This document shows positions 8,306-16,948 of a stretch of DNA of 64,000 bases, one piece after another; the first letter of the stretch is position 1; every line of letters starts with the position of its first letter. Origin of the DNA: an uncultured Eubacterium sp. (lineage in GTDB: Bacteria; Bacillota; Clostridia; Lachnospirales; Lachnospiraceae). The notes under the pieces are model-generated. The model had not been told where the DNA came from, ran no database searches, and worked only from the letters and a program-made list of their open reading frames with translations. The translations under genes were made by a program, and so were the position numbers. Where the stretch lies: positions 29,359 to 93,358 of the forward strand of contig CAMWXD010000009.1 in assembly GCA_947178105.1 (NCBI GenBank), in the 5' to 3' direction.

Positions 8306-8378
8306 TAGTGCTCCATCCGGCCAGAAATTAGAGTCCTGCACAGCACAGAACTCTAATTTCTGATAGGATGGAGCACTA
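8306..8378. repeat. Nested inverted repeat after the lipoprotein gene
   Basis: tagtgctccatcc (8306-8318) pairs with ggatggagcacta (8366-8378), and inside it cagaaattagagt (8322-8334) pairs with actctaatttctg (8350-8362). All 26 base pairs are perfect and only 3-base bulges interrupt the stem. No T-run follows, so it is not a classic terminator. It may be a miniature element or an mRNA 3'-end stabiliser. Confidence 0.7.
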
Positions 8379-8412
8379 GCGGATAAAAGCGATTGGAAGG
8401 AAAGCAAGGGAG

Positions 8413-8455
8413 ACAGCAGGGGTGTCAATATGGCATGCCTGCTGTTTGGCGTTTT
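8413..8455 (+). terminator. Possible terminator before the GntR operon
   Basis: acagcagg (8413-8420) pairs with cctgctgt (8438-8445), followed by a T-rich stretch ending in gtttt. A short, moderately stable stem; it would end transcription from the lipoprotein gene. Confidence 0.4.
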
Positions 8456-8475
8456 AGAGGAAAACTAAATTTTTG

Positions 8476-8523
8476 TTGACAAACAGAGCTTTTGCGTATA
8501 TACTGTACTTATCGAATAAGTAC
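8476..8523 (+). promoter_or_regulatory. GntR-ABC operon promoter with palindromic operator
   Basis: -35 TTGACA at 8476-8481, 17-base spacer, -10 TATACT at 8499-8504. Directly after the -10 lies gtacttatcgaataagtac (8505-8523), an 8-3-8 perfect palindrome covering the likely transcription start. This fits autorepression by the GntR/YtrA-type regulator encoded next. Confidence 0.8.
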
Positions 8524-8559
8524 ATAAAGTACAGACAATACACATGAAGGGAGGACTGC

Positions 8560-8931
8560 ATGGAGATACTGATTAGCAACAGCAGTGATAAACCGATTTA
8601 TGAACAGATCTGCGTACAGGTCAAAAGCCTGATTATGAATGGTACATTAACCGCAGGCGAGGCGCTGCCGTCGATGCGTGCATTGGCAAAGGATCTGCAT
8701 ATTAGCGTGATTACGGTGCAGAGGGCTTATGAAGACCTGACACGCGACGGATTTATTGAAACCGTGTCAGGCAAAGGCAGTTTTGTAGCTTCGCAGAATA
8801 AGGAGTTTATAAAGGAAGAACAACTGCGGATTGCGGAAGGATTGCTGCTGGAAGCAGCACAGATCGGCAGGGCGCATGGGATTGCCTATGAGAAGCTGGC
8901 TGAGATTTTAAAGCTGTTTTATGAAGAATAA
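8560..8931 (+). CDS. GntR-family regulator, YtrA type
   Basis: A 123-residue repressor with an N-terminal GntR winged helix (KPIYEQICVQVKSLIMNGTL, then GEALPSMRALAKDLHISVITVQRAYEDL) and only ~45 further residues, lacking the large effector domains of other GntR families. Such short YtrA-type regulators sit in front of ABC transporters induced by cell-wall antibiotics and repress their own operon. RBS GGGAGG lies before ATG 8560. The ABC ATPase starts 15 bases after its stop. Confidence 0.85.
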   Translation: MEILISNSSDKPIYEQICVQVKSLIMNGTLTAGEALPSMRALAKDLHISVITVQRAYEDLTRDGFIETVSGKGSFVASQNKEFIKEEQLRIAEGLLLEAAQIGRAHGIAYEKLAEILKLFYEE

Positions 8932-8946
8932 CAGGGAGGGAATACG

Positions 8947-9813
8947 ATGGAGGAATACAATATTTGCGTAAACGATCTGAGTAAAAGCTTTGGGGGTTTT
9001 ACCCTTGACCATATTTCTTTTCGGGTTCCGAAAGGCAGGATTGTCGGGTTTATCGGCGAAAATGGGGCTGGAAAGAGTACTACGATACGTTTGATTTTAA
9101 ATGAGCTGAAAAAGGACAGCGGGGAAATTAAAATATTCGGAGCAGATTATACGGATTGTTCGCTAAAGGAAGAGATCGGGGTTGTGTTTGACGAATGTAA
9201 TTTCCATGATGTGTTTACCCCGCAAAATATAGAAAAAATACTTTCCGGCGTGTACCATTCGTGGGACAGCAGCCTGTACCATCAGTATCTGCACAGGTTT
9301 GGGCTGCCTATGCGCCAGCCGGTCGGTTCGTTTTCCAAGGGAATGAAAATGAAATTGTCGATTATAAGCGCCCTGGCGCATAAGCCGAAGCTTTTGCTGC
9401 TGGACGAAGCTACGTCTGGGCTGGATCCTGCTGTGCGGGAGGAAATGCTGGATTTGTTTCTGGAATTTATACAGGATGAAGAGCATTCCATTTTTCTGTC
9501 CTCGCATATCATATCGGATATTCAAAAGGTAGCGGATTATGTCATTTTGATTCATCAGGGAAAGGTTATTTTTGAGGAGCTTAAGGATGTACTCATATAC
9601 CAGTATGGGATTTTAAAATGCAGGAAAGAAGCGTTTGCAGCAGTTGACCCGCAGGATTATCTGATTCACAGGCAGGCAAGCGTATGCGAGGAATGCCTGG
9701 TACGTGACAGGGAGGCGGCAAAGCGCAAATATAAAGACGCTGTTGTGGACAGCGCTTCATTGGAAGATATTATGCTTTTTTATATCAAAGGAGGGACATC
9801 ATGCGCGGATTGA
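8947..9813 (+). CDS. ABC transporter ATP-binding protein
   Basis: A 288-residue ATPase with Walker A GENGAGKST (residues 37-45), signature SFSKGMKMK and Walker B LLLLDEATSGLDP. The family is the drug/peptide-exporting ABC-2 class that follows YtrA-type repressors. The C-terminal ~70 residues after the ATPase core may contact the permease. It overlaps the permease gene by 13 bases, so the two are coupled. Substrate is unknown; the context suggests peptide antibiotics or envelope stress. Confidence 0.85.
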   Translation: MEEYNICVNDLSKSFGGFTLDHISFRVPKGRIVGFIGENGAGKSTTIRLILNELKKDSGEIKIFGADYTDCSLKEEIGVVFDECNFHDVFTPQNIEKILSGVYHSWDSSLYHQYLHRFGLPMRQPVGSFSKGMKMKLSIISALAHKPKLLLLDEATSGLDPAVREEMLDLFLEFIQDEEHSIFLSSHIISDIQKVADYVILIHQGKVIFEELKDVLIYQYGILKCRKEAFAAVDPQDYLIHRQASVCEECLVRDREAAKRKYKDAVVDSASLEDIMLFYIKGGTSCAD

Positions 9814-10433
9814 TCTACAAAGAAGTTGCTGTTTTTTATAAATGTATGGATAAAAAAATGCTCGGCATGGCGGCTGCCTTTTCTTTGCTGCTTCTTTACA
9901 GTGCCGGTATTTATGGCGGATTGATGGCTTCGGTTATGCTCGCTATGACAATCGGCGCACAAAATGTCATAAGCTATGTGAGTGATGATAAGGCACACTG
10001 GAAGTGGTATGAGATGGCAATGCCGGTCAGCAGCTTTCATGTGGTGGCGAGCAAGTATATCTCCGTGATCTGTACATTGGGATTTGGCATTGCAGGAAGC
10101 CTGCTGTTCAACCTGATATCCAGTGTGTGTTTTCAGGCCTTTGACGGCATGGTTTGGGGGCTTTCGGTATTTGCTGCTGTTTTTATACCGCTGTTTTGGA
10201 CGGGGCTTTGTCTGCCGCTGACGTATTGGTTTGGCGTACAGTCTGCGCAGGCGCTGGGGCTGTTTTTTGTGATCCCTGTATTTTATATGGTGAAGTATTT
10301 TGAGGACGGAGCCGGAATATCGTTGATGACAGGCGCACTGTCCCCTTATATTTTAACGGCGGGAACGGCGGCAGTTGTTTTGTTTGCGCTCTCGCTTGCC
10401 GTCAGTACGGCGGGGTATGCACGCAGAAAGTAG
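9801..10433 (+). CDS. ABC-2 type permease
   Basis: A 210-residue hydrophobic protein with about six membrane segments (for example AAFSLLLLYSAGIYGGL and the C-terminal ILTAGTAAVVLFALSLAV), the membrane partner of the preceding ATPase. RBS AAAGGAGGG precedes ATG 9801 inside the ATPase gene. It is short for an ABC-2 permease but has complete ends. A 67-base gap separates it from the response regulator. Confidence 0.75.
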   Translation: MRGLIYKEVAVFYKCMDKKMLGMAAAFSLLLLYSAGIYGGLMASVMLAMTIGAQNVISYVSDDKAHWKWYEMAMPVSSFHVVASKYISVICTLGFGIAGSLLFNLISSVCFQAFDGMVWGLSVFAAVFIPLFWTGLCLPLTYWFGVQSAQALGLFFVIPVFYMVKYFEDGAGISLMTGALSPYILTAGTAAVVLFALSLAVSTAGYARRK

Positions 10434-10500
10434 CATTGGGACAGAGCGCGCGTGGACGGATTGTGATGCAAAGACGCTTTGTATCGGGAAGGAATGGAGT

Positions 10501-11202
10501 ATGAAGATTTTATTAGTGGAAGACGATATAGAAATCAGTGAGATGTTAAAAAATTTTTTGCTTACGGAAAATTTTGAAGTCGTCACTGCCTATGATGGAG
10601 AAAGCGCCTGCAACAGCTTTTTTGCGGATGAGTACAGCCTTGTGCTGCTTGATCTGATGATTCCAAAAAGGAGCGGCATGGAAGTCATGAAGATCATCCG
10701 GGAAAAGAGTACGGTGCCGATTATGATACTCTCTGCAAAGGATACGGATTCAGACAAGACGCTGGGACTGGGGCTTGGCGCTGATGATTATGTGACCAAG
10801 CCATTTTCCGTTACGGAGGTACTGGCAAGGATTAAGGCAAATATCAGAAGAAGTACACAGTATACGGCAAGCGCAGCAAAGGATGAAAAAGAACAGGCCG
10901 TGTTTCGAAAAGGGCAGCTTGTGTTAAATACAGAAGATTTTTCTGTATGCAAGAGCGGGCAAAGGGTAGAGCTTACAGCAAAAGAATTTGAGATCTTACA
11001 GCTTTTAATGAAGCACCCGAAAAAAGGCTATACAAAAGAGCAGCTTTATGCTTCTGTCTGGAAAGATGTGTATATTGGAGATGAAAATGCGGTCAATGTG
11101 CACATCAGCAGGCTGCGGAACAAGATCGAGGACAATCCCCGTAAGCCGCAATATATCGTTACGGTCTGGGGGATTGGGTATAAGCTGGGCGATATGGATT
11201 GA
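10501..11202 (+). CDS. OmpR-family response regulator
   Basis: A 233-residue two-component regulator. The receiver domain has acidic pocket Glu7-Asp8-Asp9, phospho-acceptor Asp51 in VLLDLMIPK and Lys100 in VTKPF. The winged-helix DNA-binding domain follows from about residue 135 and ends in IVTVWGIGYKLG. The ATG at 10501 is preceded by GGAAGGA; the longer frame upstream is read-through in the previous intergenic stretch. The kinase follows 35 bases later and a BcrAB-like transporter after that, a common arrangement for bacitracin or lantibiotic response. Confidence 0.9.
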   Translation: MKILLVEDDIEISEMLKNFLLTENFEVVTAYDGESACNSFFADEYSLVLLDLMIPKRSGMEVMKIIREKSTVPIMILSAKDTDSDKTLGLGLGADDYVTKPFSVTEVLARIKANIRRSTQYTASAAKDEKEQAVFRKGQLVLNTEDFSVCKSGQRVELTAKEFEILQLLMKHPKKGYTKEQLYASVWKDVYIGDENAVNVHISRLRNKIEDNPRKPQYIVTVWGIGYKLGDMD

Positions 11203-11237
11203 ACACATCGTTTTAAAACGACACAGGGGAGAGCGAT

Positions 11238-12191
11238 ATGAACGGGCAACTAATCGTGTTTTTTTTAACAGGCGCATTGATTTTGCTGCTGGTGGTGATT
11301 ACGTACCAGCGTATTTCTTTTAAAAAAGGAATACATACCGAGATAGAGCAAATCGGCAAAACATTGTCGGATATTCTGGAAAACGGAAGCGAAGAAAAAG
11401 TGATGGTATTTACAGATGACCAGGCGGTTCAGAGATTGTGTGAACAGATCAACAGGCTGCTATTAGACCGTCAGAAAATCAGCGTGGAATACCGCAGACA
11501 GGAACTATCCTCGAAAAAAATGCTTTCCAATATTTCACATGATATGAAAACACCGCTGACAGTCATTCTTGGTTATTTGGAAATCCTGCGTTTACAGGAT
11601 GCAGAAAATGAAGCGCTGCAAAAAGCAGAGGCAAAGGCAAAGCAGGTGATGGAGCTGATCGACCAGTTTTTTACATTGGCAAAGCTGGAGGCAGGGGAAA
11701 GGAACCTGGAGCTTACCAAAATCGATATCAGCGAAGTATGCAGGGAGAATGTGCTGGAATTTTACGAGCTTTTGCTGCAAAAGGAATATACGGTAGAGCT
11801 GTCCATCCCGGAAAAAAGCATTTTTGTGCAGGGAGAACGAAAATCCATAGACAGGATTTTAAACAATCTGATATCAAATGTGCTGCGTTACGGCAATGAT
11901 GGAAATTATATCGGGATTTTCATGCGGGAAGATATGGATGCTGTTTTTATCGATGTCGCAGACCATGGAAAAGGGATTGAAAAGGAGTTTGCGGACAGTG
12001 TGTTTGAACGGCTGTATACGATGGAGGATTCCCGCAACCGAAAGATCCAGGGCAACGGGCTGGGACTGACAATCGCAAGAAACCTTGCAAGGCAGATGGG
12101 AGGGGATCTTTTACTGGAGAGTGAGCCGGGCAGGAGGACAGTGTTTACAGTCGTATTAAAAAGGTATATTTCCCGCGAAAGAAATTTGTAA
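11238..12191 (+). CDS. Membrane sensor histidine kinase
   Basis: A 317-residue kinase with one N-terminal membrane segment (residues 4-22) and almost no extracellular part. The phospho-acceptor is His101 in SNISHDMKTPLT, with ATP-binding boxes NNLISNVLRYG, DHGKGI and GNGLGLTIA. Kinases of this intramembrane-sensing kind usually do not bind the antibiotic themselves but respond to an associated transporter; the ABC pair just downstream is the natural partner. RBS GGGGAGAG before ATG 11238. Confidence 0.9.
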   Translation: MNGQLIVFFLTGALILLLVVITYQRISFKKGIHTEIEQIGKTLSDILENGSEEKVMVFTDDQAVQRLCEQINRLLLDRQKISVEYRRQELSSKKMLSNISHDMKTPLTVILGYLEILRLQDAENEALQKAEAKAKQVMELIDQFFTLAKLEAGERNLELTKIDISEVCRENVLEFYELLLQKEYTVELSIPEKSIFVQGERKSIDRILNNLISNVLRYGNDGNYIGIFMREDMDAVFIDVADHGKGIEKEFADSVFERLYTMEDSRNRKIQGNGLGLTIARNLARQMGGDLLLESEPGRRTVFTVVLKRYISRERNL

Positions 12192-12255
12192 GAATTGCGC
12201 AAGGCTTTTGCAAAACTGAGGTGTTATCATGTCTTTCAGAAGGGAGGCAGATACG

Positions 12256-13188
12256 ATGACAAATTTATTACAGACAAATCAGTTGACTAAGATCATCGAT
12301 GGAAAGACATTGGTGAAAAATGTAAATATGCACGTTAACAAAGGGGAGATCTATGGATTTCTTGGCCCAAACGGCGCTGGGAAGACGACGGTGATGAAGA
12401 TGGTGACAAACCTCTGGAAGCCGACGACAGGGATGATTGAGCTGTTTGGAGAGAGGCTTACGCCAACGTCTTATGGGGTGTTAAAACGAATCGGCAGTAT
12501 GATAGAGTTTCCTTGCTTTTACAATCATATGAGCGGGAAAGAAAACCTGCGTCTGCATTGTGAGTATATGGGGTATTATGCGTCAGGCAGTGTGGAACGT
12601 GCGTTGGAAGCGCTGGAGCTTGCGAATGCGGCGGATCAGGCGGTAAAGAGCTATTCCCTGGGGATGAAGCAGCGGCTTGGGATCGCTCGTGCGATCCTGA
12701 GCAAGCCAGAGCTGTTGGTGCTGGATGAGCCGACAAATGGACTGGATCCAGCCGGAATAAAGAAAATCAGGGAACTGTTAAAGCGGCTGTGTACGGAATA
12801 TGGGATTACGATTCTCCTGTCCAGCCATATCCTGTCTGAAGTAGAAAGCATTGCGGATACGATCGGCGTGATCGTGCATGGAGATCTGAAAAAGGAAATC
12901 TCAATGCAGGAAATCTCGGAAATGAATACGGCATATATTGAGATTGACGTTGAAGATGCAAAAAAAGCCGCGTATGTGCTGGATGACAAAATGGGATTAA
13001 CGAATTTTAAGCTGGTCGATGAGTATAAGCTCCGCATTTATGACCCGAAGGTAACGCCGGAAGAGGCTGCGAAGACATTGGCGCTGCATGACGTCGAGAT
13101 TCACTCGATCGGCAGAAAGACGGCGAGCCTGGAGGATTATTTTCTGAAAGTAACAGGGCAGGGCAAAAGCACTGATAAAGCAGTCTGA
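12256..13188 (+). CDS. Bacitracin/lantibiotic-resistance ABC ATPase (BcrA-like)
   Basis: A 310-residue ATPase with Walker A GPNGAGKTT (37-45), signature SYSLGMKQRLGIARA and Walker B LLVLDEPTNGLDP. The HSIGRKTASLEDYFL-type C-terminal end is typical of the BcrA/lantibiotic-protection family. The start is set at ATG 12256, preceded by AGGGAGG, not at the upstream ATG 12229, which lacks a site. With the next gene it forms a peptide-antibiotic exporter, probably controlled by the kinase/regulator pair upstream. Confidence 0.85.
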   Translation: MTNLLQTNQLTKIIDGKTLVKNVNMHVNKGEIYGFLGPNGAGKTTVMKMVTNLWKPTTGMIELFGERLTPTSYGVLKRIGSMIEFPCFYNHMSGKENLRLHCEYMGYYASGSVERALEALELANAADQAVKSYSLGMKQRLGIARAILSKPELLVLDEPTNGLDPAGIKKIRELLKRLCTEYGITILLSSHILSEVESIADTIGVIVHGDLKKEISMQEISEMNTAYIEIDVEDAKKAAYVLDDKMGLTNFKLVDEYKLRIYDPKVTPEEAAKTLALHDVEIHSIGRKTASLEDYFLKVTGQGKSTDKAV

Positions 13189-13207
13189 TTTGGGAGGGGG
13201 AAATAAG

Positions 13208-13912
13208 ATGTTAAAGCTGATTCGCTTGGAATGGAATAAAAATAATGTTGGGAAATATATCCGCAACGCCTGTATTTTGGCAGCGGTGCTTTGCCTGTTT
13301 GTATACGCGCTGGCGTTTTTAGGCATAGCCAACGACCCGGACGGGACGCTGGACGCGGTAGAAGGAATGGATACTATATCGTCCCCGATTGAGCTGTTTA
13401 CAAGTATGTCGTTTTTAGTGTTTACAGGCGTGATGCTGGCTTCTTTTATCGTAAGCGCATACAAAAATAAAACCATGGATCTGATGTTTTCTTATCCGAT
13501 TAAACGGCAAAAGATTCTTGCATCGCAGATGGCTGCTGTGTGGATCTTTAATTTTACGGCGCTTGTAGTCACCAAGCTGCTGATATACGGTTGCATAGCG
13601 ATTGAGGCAAGGAGAATGCAGTCGTCTTTTGGCATAGACTTTGATATGGGCAGCGCCGGCTTTTATATCCAGCTACTGATAAAGTCAGCGGTGATCGTCA
13701 GCATGGGCTTTATTGCATTGTTTGTCGGGCTGAAAATGCGTTCACAGGCAGCGGTGATCGTTACATCGTTTGTACTGATTCTGCTGACCCAGGCAAATAT
13801 CGGAGATTATTCTCTTGCTGGCAATGCTGTGTTTCCTCTGCTGCTGGTTGCAGTATCTGTAATGTTTGCAGTGCTGTCTGTCTGGAATGTGGAGGAGCGG
13901 GATTTGCTGTAA
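13208..13912 (+). CDS. ABC permease partner (BcrB-like)
   Basis: A 234-residue membrane protein with about six segments, starting MLKLIRLEWNKNNVGKYIR, typical of BcrB/ABC-2 permeases whose first cytoplasmic helix is basic. ATG 13208 follows GGGAGGGGG at the right distance; the TTG at 13190 does not. It would form the membrane channel for the preceding ATPase. No further gene in this operon; the next 140 bases hold no clear signal. Confidence 0.8.
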   Translation: MLKLIRLEWNKNNVGKYIRNACILAAVLCLFVYALAFLGIANDPDGTLDAVEGMDTISSPIELFTSMSFLVFTGVMLASFIVSAYKNKTMDLMFSYPIKRQKILASQMAAVWIFNFTALVVTKLLIYGCIAIEARRMQSSFGIDFDMGSAGFYIQLLIKSAVIVSMGFIALFVGLKMRSQAAVIVTSFVLILLTQANIGDYSLAGNAVFPLLLVAVSVMFAVLSVWNVEERDLL

Positions 13913-14053
13913 TAGAATGTAAACCTCTGGATGACATTTTTTGGCTAAATTGCGTTTCCGGCGTGGTGGATTTTCCGAAACAGCTTTGTTATTCTGAATT
14001 AGGACATAAGGGATGCGGCGCCGCGAGTATATGTGTTTTGAAGGAGGAGTATC

Positions 14054-14788
14054 ATGAGCTTAGGAAAAAATATTCAGTATTTAAGAAAACAAAAGAAGAT
14101 GACACAGGAACAGTTGGCTGAGGCTATGGCCGTTTCCCGCCAGACGATATCCAGATGGGAAACAGACGAAATTATACCGGAGCTGAATAAACTGGTTGCG
14201 TTAAGCGAGCTGTTCGCCTGTAAACTGGATTCCCTGGTCAGAGAAGATATGGGCGCCTGCGATGAGATCTATTCAGAGGTTACAGTAAAAACAGTAAAAG
14301 CGTTTCGGATGGCAAGATATGTCATGCTTACACCGAATCCAGAAGACGATGTAAATGGCTATATGGATAACTGGGCAAGGCGTTCAGGTTTGCTGGAATT
14401 GCAGCCGGATGCAATGAGGATTGGCTGGGATTTCCCTTTTGTTCCGCCTGAAATGCACACGAGGTTTGGCATTCATGGCTATGTGGCAGCGTATATTTTA
14501 CCAGAAGGGTTTGCAACAAGCTGCCCAGGGGTGGAATTTGCCGATCAAAAGGAAGCCGATTATGCGGTTATAACAATCTATGATCCTTTTGCAGCGGTAG
14601 ACCGTATCCGAAAAGGCTATAAAAGAGTCCTGGAGTTTTTGCAGGCAAATGGGTTTTGCGAAAAGCCGAAGGAGGGGGTCTTATCCTGCTTTGAATATGT
14701 ATATGAAAAAGAAGGGATGACTTGTATGGACGTATATCTCCATGTGGACAGTGTTTCAAAGACAGATAGTTTTACAAACTTTTCGTAG
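14054..14788 (+). CDS. XRE-family regulator with GyrI-like effector-binding domain
   Basis: A 244-residue fusion. Residues 1-65 are a helix-turn-helix (MTQEQLAEAMAVSRQTISRWE). Residues ~78-235 resemble the AraC effector-binding/GyrI-like fold (YVAAYILPEGFATSCPGVEF, DYAVITIYDPFAAVDRI, and a late CFEYVYEKEGMTCMDVYL), which binds small hydrophobic ligands in multidrug regulators. RBS AAGGAGGAG before ATG 14054. Its target is not visible; it may regulate one of the neighbouring transporters. Confidence 0.8.
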   Translation: MSLGKNIQYLRKQKKMTQEQLAEAMAVSRQTISRWETDEIIPELNKLVALSELFACKLDSLVREDMGACDEIYSEVTVKTVKAFRMARYVMLTPNPEDDVNGYMDNWARRSGLLELQPDAMRIGWDFPFVPPEMHTRFGIHGYVAAYILPEGFATSCPGVEFADQKEADYAVITIYDPFAAVDRIRKGYKRVLEFLQANGFCEKPKEGVLSCFEYVYEKEGMTCMDVYLHVDSVSKTDSFTNFS

Positions 14789-14902
14789 GATGTATTGTAT
14801 ATAATAAATCTGTCTGGATTGCGGAGAAGAGGCAGGGCTTGGTTTGACTTTTCACATTAGTGGTGATAGCATATAGAATAAAGGTGAAAGGGGAATAGCA
14901 TT

Positions 14903-15244
14903 ATGCCAGTAACTGTAAATACTCTATTGGGGGAATATGTGGAACAGGTGAGTAAAATATTCGGGGAGCATTTAAAATCAGTGATTTTATATGGGTCTTA
15001 TGCCAGAGGAGATTTTACGGCAGATTCGGATATTGATATTATGATTTTGCTAGACTTGACAGATTTGGAGATTGAAAAGTATAGTCAACAGTTGTCATGG
15101 GCGACTTACGATTTTAACGAAGAACACGGTACGGATATTAAACCTATTGCAAAGAGTGATACGCATTTTAAAAAGTGGTTGGGAGTTTATCCTTTTTATA
15201 CAAATGTACAAAAAGAAGGAGTGACGCTATATGGATTTGTATGA
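14903..15244 (+). CDS. MNT-type minimal nucleotidyltransferase (antitoxin)
   Basis: A 113-residue nucleotidyltransferase with the motif GSYARGDFTADSDIDIMIL, carrying the GS-x-x-RG and D-x-D metal-binding residues. Minimal nucleotidyltransferases paired with HEPN proteins act as antitoxins that inactivate the HEPN RNase by adding AMP groups near its active site (MntA/HepT). The gene overlaps the HEPN gene by 14 bases, so they form one unit. RBS AAAGGGGAA before ATG 14903. Confidence 0.85.
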   Translation: MPVTVNTLLGEYVEQVSKIFGEHLKSVILYGSYARGDFTADSDIDIMILLDLTDLEIEKYSQQLSWATYDFNEEHGTDIKPIAKSDTHFKKWLGVYPFYTNVQKEGVTLYGFV

Positions 15245-15653
15245 AAGAGGAAGTGTCAGTGATTTGGTACGCTATCGTATTGAAACGGCTAAAAGTGATT
15301 TACAGTCAGCGAATATTCTGATGAAAGAGGGAGAATTCAGAGGAGCTAATAACAGGGCTTATTATGCGATATATCATGCAATTTCGGCTGTCCATGCATT
15401 GAATGGGAATTCCTATAAAAGACATAAAGATACATTGGCAAATTTTAATAAGGATTATATCAAAACGGAAATCTTTCCGAAAGCATTTGGGAGGAAGATT
15501 GCCAGGGCGGAAGAAATCCGCCATGCCAGTGACTATGATGATTTTTACATTGCTACAAAAGAGAAAGCAGAAGAACAGATTATGACAGCAAAGGAATTAA
15601 TTGAATTAATAGAGGCATATTGTTTAAAGAAATGCTCTATCCAATCAATATAA
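15231..15653 (+). CDS. HEPN-domain toxin
   Basis: A 140-residue all-helical HEPN protein. The RNase motif is readable as NNRAYYAIYH, that is R-x6-H, within the conserved RAYYA-H segment. HEPN proteins of this type cleave RNA and are held inactive by the MNT partner encoded just before. The last 17 bases overlap the 3' end of the convergent GHKL kinase gene (15637-15653), so the final residues (KKCSIQSI) may be a read-through extension. No terminator is visible between these convergent genes. Confidence 0.85.
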   Translation: MDLYERGSVSDLVRYRIETAKSDLQSANILMKEGEFRGANNRAYYAIYHAISAVHALNGNSYKRHKDTLANFNKDYIKTEIFPKAFGRKIARAEEIRHASDYDDFYIATKEKAEEQIMTAKELIELIEAYCLKKCSIQSI

Positions 15654-16926
15654 CAACCCGAAACGACTGTCCATCATAAGTAATATCCAGCGTTCCCTCA
15701 TATCTCTCAACAATTCCCTGCACAGAAGATATGCCGATACCATGTATCCTTTGGTCTTCTTTATCGGTCAGGTAGCGGTCTTTCCTGCGCTTGATTTCAT
15801 TGTTTTTTGTATTTACCAGAGAAAAGCTGAAATAGCCGTTTTCGGTATAGCGGCATTTCAGTTCGATGCTGCGTTTGGATGGATCTTCGATTTTACGGCA
15901 GGCTTCAATGGCATTATCCAGTGTGTTGGCGAATATGGTGCATAGGCTGACGTCGTCAAGCAGCATCATCCCATCTATGCTGATATGGAAAAACAGGTCA
16001 ATGCCAGCTTCCGTGGCAAGTGTATATTTGGCGTTTAAAACGGCATTCACGACGCTGTTGGCGCAGAACCGCCGGCTTGCAGTCTGTATGGAACCGGAGA
16101 TCTTGGCAAAGTATGCTTTTGCCTCGTTGGTGTTGCCGTTTTCCAAAAGCTGGCCGACCACAGCCAGATGGTGATTCAGGTCATGGCGGAATTTACGGAT
16201 CTGGTTTTGGCTGTGTTCCAGCTCTTCGTAGTAGTTTTTCTGGAGCTGGAGGTTTTTGCGTTCCAGGTCGGCGAGAATCCCGTCGGCAAGGGAAGAGGCA
16301 AGCTGTAGGCTGCCGATATTGGCAGCGATACAAGCAAAGGCACATGGCCATATATAATAGGACTTTTGCTCTGGCGACAGAAAGAGGCAGCTAAAGATCC
16401 CTGTAAAGGATGCGGCGCAGATGACGCTGGTGATACCCCAGGCACTGTCTGTAAAAGTCTCCTGTATTTTTGCCAGCTTTTTATGAAAAAAATGATAGAA
16501 AGCGGCAAAAAAAGCGGCTGGCAGTATCGTGGACAGATTTGAGCAGATGCTGTTTGGCAAGGTGTCTTCAGCTTTATAATGGATAAAATACAATTTTCCT
16601 GTGATATCAAATACTAAAAAATTTAAGGCAGAAGAAATCGGCAGCAGGATAATGGCAAGCGCCAGCTTTACAGAGCAGTTTCCCTTGTATAACAGGAAAT
16701 TTAACAAGAGAAATAAAACGAAAGCAAAGCTGATATTATATAGATCCTGCGGGAAGATCACGATGGACGATACGACCGTGTACCCGACAAGCCCTGCTGC
16801 AAACGGCAGTATTCCGTGTTTTCTTTTCAGGCAGCAGTCTATGCACTTCATAAAAAACCAGCCTTCGATAAACTGCAAAAGATTGCCGAGTGTTTGAAAC
16901 AAAAAAATGATAACGGTAGTGTCCAT
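15637..16926 (-). CDS. GHKL-type sensor histidine kinase (AgrC/peptide-sensor class)
   Basis: A 429-residue protein with about six N-terminal membrane segments (to residue ~215), then the phospho-acceptor motif KFRHDLNHHLAVV (His248), a conserved NTLDNAIEAC box and GIGISSVQGIVERY. This is the HPK10/GHKL class that pairs with LytTR regulators and usually senses peptides or transporter flux. The partner regulator ends 22 bases upstream. No AgrD-like pheromone gene is visible nearby, so sensing through the divergent BceAB-like transporter is more likely. Confidence 0.85.
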   Translation of the reverse strand: MDTTVIIFLFQTLGNLLQFIEGWFFMKCIDCCLKRKHGILPFAAGLVGYTVVSSIVIFPQDLYNISFAFVLFLLLNFLLYKGNCSVKLALAIILLPISSALNFLVFDITGKLYFIHYKAEDTLPNSICSNLSTILPAAFFAAFYHFFHKKLAKIQETFTDSAWGITSVICAASFTGIFSCLFLSPEQKSYYIWPCAFACIAANIGSLQLASSLADGILADLERKNLQLQKNYYEELEHSQNQIRKFRHDLNHHLAVVGQLLENGNTNEAKAYFAKISGSIQTASRRFCANSVVNAVLNAKYTLATEAGIDLFFHISIDGMMLLDDVSLCTIFANTLDNAIEACRKIEDPSKRSIELKCRYTENGYFSFSLVNTKNNEIKRRKDRYLTDKEDQRIHGIGISSVQGIVERYEGTLDITYDGQSFRVVILIG

Positions 16927-16948
16927 AAATGTCTCCTGTCAGTAGGTT

